64,000 nt of DNA from NCBI GenBank assembly GCA_014529385.2, contig CM043943.1, positions 99,818,355 through 99,882,354 of the forward strand, written 5' to 3'. Below the pieces are notes generated by a model. The model did not search any database. It was not told the DNA's origin and saw only the letters and a program-made list of their open reading frames with translations. Below are positions 61,358 to 64,000 of the stretch, piece after piece. Source of the DNA: Adiantum capillus-veneris. Its lineage: Eukaryota > Streptophyta > Polypodiopsida > Polypodiales > Pteridaceae. Every line of letters starts with the position of its first letter. Position 1 is the stretch's first letter. A program made the position numbers and the translations under genes.

Positions 61358-61808
61358 CTAGAACCACTCGCCTGCAAATGAAGAAGTGAGAAAATACCAC
61401 TCTAGGTTTTCTTCTTCAGCTATCCAAGCTTCAATAAGGTCTCGATTTGTTTGATCAAAACAAAAGGGTAGACTATTGATGAGCTCTAAGAAGGGTTGAA
61501 ATTCTTCAAAGCTAAGGCGATAAACAGAAATCTCTAGAGCTTCATTTTCTGGATCCAAAAGAGCAACCACGTCCCAAGTGATAAATTGCACTTGCTCTAC
61601 AATTCCCAATGCACAAGCGGTTTGTATAAAAACTAGATCTTCATGCTCGTCGAAGGCCGTGAGAAAGTAGCAATTGACTAGGAGCTCCTTTCCTTCAAGT
61701 TCCACACAGTCGGAGTGAGGCAACCTTCTCACAATTTCATAAAGAACATCCTCATCAAGTCCGATCAAGTTTGCAAGATTTAAAGACTCCACTTGTGCTA
61801 CAAAATTC
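61358..61808 (-). CDS. Leader domain copy 2 (probable exon 3) upstream of gag
   Basis: Reads NFVAQVESLNLANLIGLDED, VLYEIVRRLPHSDCVELEGK, FIQTACALGIVEQVQFITWD, YRLSFEEFQPFLELINSLPF to a stop at 61358. There is no ATG near its start; a TTTTTGTCCAG acceptor at 61809-61819 precedes it. It is a clear paralogue of the next ORF upstream. The RRLP segment resembles an F-box start (LPxELxxxVxxRLP) only weakly. Function unknown. It ends 49 bp before the gag ATG. Confidence 0.5.
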
Positions 61809-61862
61809 CTGGACAAAAACTCCTTAGGATTATGGCTAAATCATTCAAAAGCATAAAGAGAT

Positions 61863-62334
61863 TTACAATGTCTCTATGAACAAGGTGTCATAGAAAGTAG
61901 AGAAGGATGAGAATTTATACAAATTTGCAATCTTCTCTATGCTCTCTTTATTAAGACAAGCTCTGAATAGCTCCCTATCTCCTTTGTTGAAAGCGAAAGG
62001 AAGACTATTAATAAGACGCAAATGAGGGAAAAATTCACCAAATGTGAGCCTATGAAGCATGAACTCTGGCCGCAAGTTTCCTGAAGAGTCTTCCTCAATG
62101 GTGAAATGCACTCGCCAAACGCCAAATTTCACTCTATTTACCAATCTTAGGGCACACACTAGTTGGATGAATGCGCGGTCTTCCTTAGTGCCCAACAACA
62201 AGAGGAAAATGGAATCAACGCGTAGGACCTTCCGTCTTAACTTCACCACCCTCTTGTTATGAGGGAGACGCCTTACTACTTGCTCCTGCAACTCAATTGG
62301 TAATAGAGCTAGATCTCTAAGGATTGAACTTTCA
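61863..62334 (-). CDS. Leader domain copy 1 (probable exon 2) upstream of gag
   Basis: Reads ESSILRDLALLPIELQEQVV, RRLPHNKRVVKLRRKVLRVD, FIQLVCALRLVNRVKFGVWR, HRLTFGEFFPHLRLINSLPF to a stop at 61863. There is no ATG in the open frame. A branch-point-like CTAAC and TGTGTGTGCAG acceptor end at 62335. A donor TTT/GTATAA at 61920 would join to the acceptor at 61809, removing 112 bp and keeping the frame into copy 2. The same VRRLPH...FIQ..CAL..V...F......L.F.EF.P.L.LINSLPF pattern runs through both copies. Confidence 0.5.
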
Positions 62335-62443
62335 CTGCACACACATTCCCAGTTAGAATAAATGATCGTTTTTTTGTTTCTTGTAACAACTTGGACAAAG
62401 AAAAAACAAACATACACACTACTTTGCCGGGCTGCATTTCATT

Positions 62444-62662
62444 TTAAAATAAAATGAACACATGTACATCAAAGGAAGTGTGGTAGTTGATGAGAGGTAG
62501 AATGATAGGGTTTGGTGATGCAAGAATTTCTCCTGCTCTTTGGGCACCAAACATGAACACCATTCGTTGTTGAAAATGGATCTTTCTACTAATTGCAACG
62601 TTTATTCTAATGTGTGGAGTAAAATGAAAGGGAAAAACCTCTATTCCTGGGCCATTATCCAT
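62444..62662 (-). CDS. Small leader ORF, second copy (72 residues)
   Basis: ATG at 62662: MDNGPGIEVFPFHFTPHIRI, then ASPNPIILPLINYHTSFDVH. Paralogous to the ORF directly upstream and possibly to 28604-28822 of element G. It lacks the GTACG donor of its neighbour, so it may be a skipped or relic exon. Function unknown. Confidence 0.4.
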   Translation of the reverse strand: MDNGPGIEVFPFHFTPHIRINVAISRKIHFQQRMVFMFGAQRAGEILASPNPIILPLINYHTSFDVHVFILF

Positions 62663-62683
62663 GGCCTATGCATGTCCTAATGC

Positions 62684-62896
62684 TTAAAACAAAACAAAAA
62701 TATAGACGTCCAAACTAAGGTCGTACCTAATGAGAGGCAAAATAAAAGGATTTACTGAAGCGTTTATCTCGGCCAACCTAAGAGGACCTAAAATTCTACG
62801 AATGACACGTTGAAATTGCAACTTAGTACTAACAATTATGTGTACCTTTTGCCTTGCAATGGGAATGAAGGGATCATACAAAGCTTCGTGATTCAT
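62684..62896 (-). CDS. Small leader ORF, first copy (70 residues; probable exon 1)
   Basis: ATG at 62896: MNHEALYDPFIPIARQKVHI, then ASVNPFILPLIRYDLSLDVY. It begins about 50 bp after the primer-site-like sequence, so it is the first ORF of the transcript. A donor AG/GTACG at 62726 leaves phase 2, which fits the acceptor at 62335 and would give an in-frame fusion to leader domain copy 1. If so, the tail after ILPLIR is intron. I do not recognise the protein. Confidence 0.45.
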   Translation of the reverse strand: MNHEALYDPFIPIARQKVHIIVSTKLQFQRVIRRILGPLRLAEINASVNPFILPLIRYDLSLDVYIFVLF

Positions 62897-62947
62897 GCAA
62901 ACTACTTGACTATGCTAAAGGTTGATTCTACACAAAAATACACAAGC

Positions 62948-62969
62948 CGTCCTCCGTGGGGGCACCAAT
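62948..62969 (-). promoter_or_regulatory. Candidate primer-binding site, element H
   Basis: On the minus strand TTGGTGCCCCCACGGAGGAC, the same first 13 bases as the site in element G (28058). It lies two bases from a CCGCCTCA end that would close a 5' LTR. Confidence 0.6.
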
Positions 62970-62970
62970 T

Positions 62971-63233
62971 TGAGGCGGTCCGGGGCGGGCAACAAGAAGA
63001 GTGGCCTCTAGACACCCTTCAAGGATCCCGTGCTGCTCAATGGGGCTGGGGCACAACACAACACAAACCAAAACAACAAACCCACCACCAAATCCCAACT
63101 ACACAAGGGGCACCACCTAGTTTAAGAGCGAACTAGGACGCAAAAGAGGAGAATCGTTAGAGCAACCCACAAACAAGCAAGGAATTTACACTAACCCTAA
63201 CACCAATGGAATACTGTCACACACTAAACACGA

Positions 63234-63299
<66 letters not shown>

Positions 63300-63586
63300 T
63301 AGTGCTCGGGCTGCTTTGAAACGTATCGGCGATGATCAAGCAAACACAACTATATATTTAAGAAAGAGAGAGAAAGAGGGAGGGGGTGCTTGTTGCATTA
63401 ATACCTTCTTACAAATCTGTCATGACAAAGCAAAGTGAAATTAGTACTTGTTCAACATAGCTTGCGTAAATTTCACCACAACACATCACGAGAAAAGCCA
63501 CCCCAATCACTGTCTTAAGGCCAGGGGAGTCCTCTCCACCCTGTCGCCCTCTTACAGTATGTGGGATTTATGGCTAGATTGATGAC
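62971..63586 (-). repeat. Candidate 5' LTR of element H
   Basis: Plus-strand reading starts TGAGGCGG at 62971, next to the primer-site-like sequence. It extends to about 63586 where direct repeat R begins. It contains (GA)n with GATA interruptions (63231-63301) and a TATATAG (minus) near 63350. No second copy is in the window, so both the end and the identity are inferred from position. Confidence 0.4.
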
Positions 63587-64000
63587 AACACCAGAGACAA
63601 GATATCAAGAACTTAACAAAAAAACACCAAGACACTTACGCATCATTGTTGTCCATTACTTCACGTTGGAAGGGAGACAAAGTATCCAAGCTTAGTCCAA
63701 ATCCACCCTCCTTGATTCAGCGAATGTCGGGCTTACACTAGTAGGAGAAATGATAGATTTCCTACTCTCAATTGAATGATCACTCTCTCTCTTACAATGG
63801 CATAGATTTCCCTTGCTAATCCCTTATTACAACACATGCACATGCATAAGACAATGAGCTTCCACTCAAGAGCTCCTTCTAGAGAGGTTGAGCTTGGCTT
63901 CTCAAGCTATAGCATAGTGCTCTTGCTTATGGCTTCCCCCTTTTATGCTAGCTACACCCTCCTTTTATAGCAATTTTGAAGGCTAGGGTTACTCCTCTAA
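63587..64000 (-). repeat. Direct repeat R (candidate LTR), running off the window
   Basis: Near-identical to 59324-59738 (one substitution, one T-run indel). R and L face the same way and enclose the element H leader and gag. The identity implies a very recent duplication or insertion. Confidence 0.85.

Noticed and set aside
61863-62417. Calling the leader domain an F-box protein that targets silencing factors
   Set aside because: The LPxEL...VxRRLP similarity is short and the rest does not match what I know of F-box proteins; kept only as a weak note.
63230-63301. Satellite or centromeric repeat
   Set aside because: It is a simple GA tract with a few GATA interruptions inside a candidate LTR.

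Overview
The window reads as nuclear DNA of a land plant with a large, repeat-dominated genome. The evidence is nested Ty1/copia and Ty3/gypsy LTR retrotransposons, initiator-tRNA-Met-type primer sites, a decayed pentatricopeptide-repeat (PPR) gene, and very long GA/CT, TG/CA and C-tract simple repeats. One Ty3 reverse transcriptase resembles a group I associate with mosses, lycophytes and fungi, which together with the PPR remnant makes a fern or another seed-free plant my best guess. That is inference, not proof. No intact ordinary host gene was found, and nearly everything recognisable is mobile-element sequence. There are no tRNA or rRNA genes, no CRISPR array and no bacterial operon.

Layout. 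1-5.26 kb: 3' half of a minus-strand Ty3 element (D) with an LTR-like tail carrying a CGATCGCGATCG palindrome cluster. 5.3-16.3 kb: non-coding DNA with microsatellites, a dispersed 45-60 bp motif family, two nested inverted-repeat elements (outer 9801-11522, inner 10041-11379 flanked by TTAA), two unrecognised ORF remnants and a PPR pseudogene. 16.3-20.45 kb: decayed minus-strand Ty3 element E joined to a fragment of another (F). 20.45-28.05 kb: two 1.5-kb inverted arms enclosing an integrase remnant (I), a second palindrome cluster with about 290 bp spacing, and an ORF with in-frame stops. 28.05-50.45 kb: a Ty3 element (G, probably continuing as B) interrupted by a second Ty3 element of Tat type (A), which is itself interrupted by two complete copia elements, each with identical-length LTRs and a perfect 5-bp target duplication. 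50.45-59.33 kb: minus-strand Ty3 element C, related to D and interrupted by a solo LTR. 59.3-64.0 kb: an intact gag ORF (H) preceded by a block of small ORFs that look like exons of one spliced gene, all between near-identical direct repeats.

The most unusual points are these. (1) Elements C and D share an architecture I do not recognise: two tandem H2C2 zinc-binding modules before the integrase core, and a second retropepsin-like domain after the integrase. (2) Elements G and H share a primer-site-like sequence and possibly a small leader ORF upstream of gag; in H the leader reads as a multi-exon gene with a duplicated domain whose splice phases match. (3) Two LTR/leader-like regions carry different perfect palindromes in otherwise similar surroundings, as if the palindrome were a family-specific tag.
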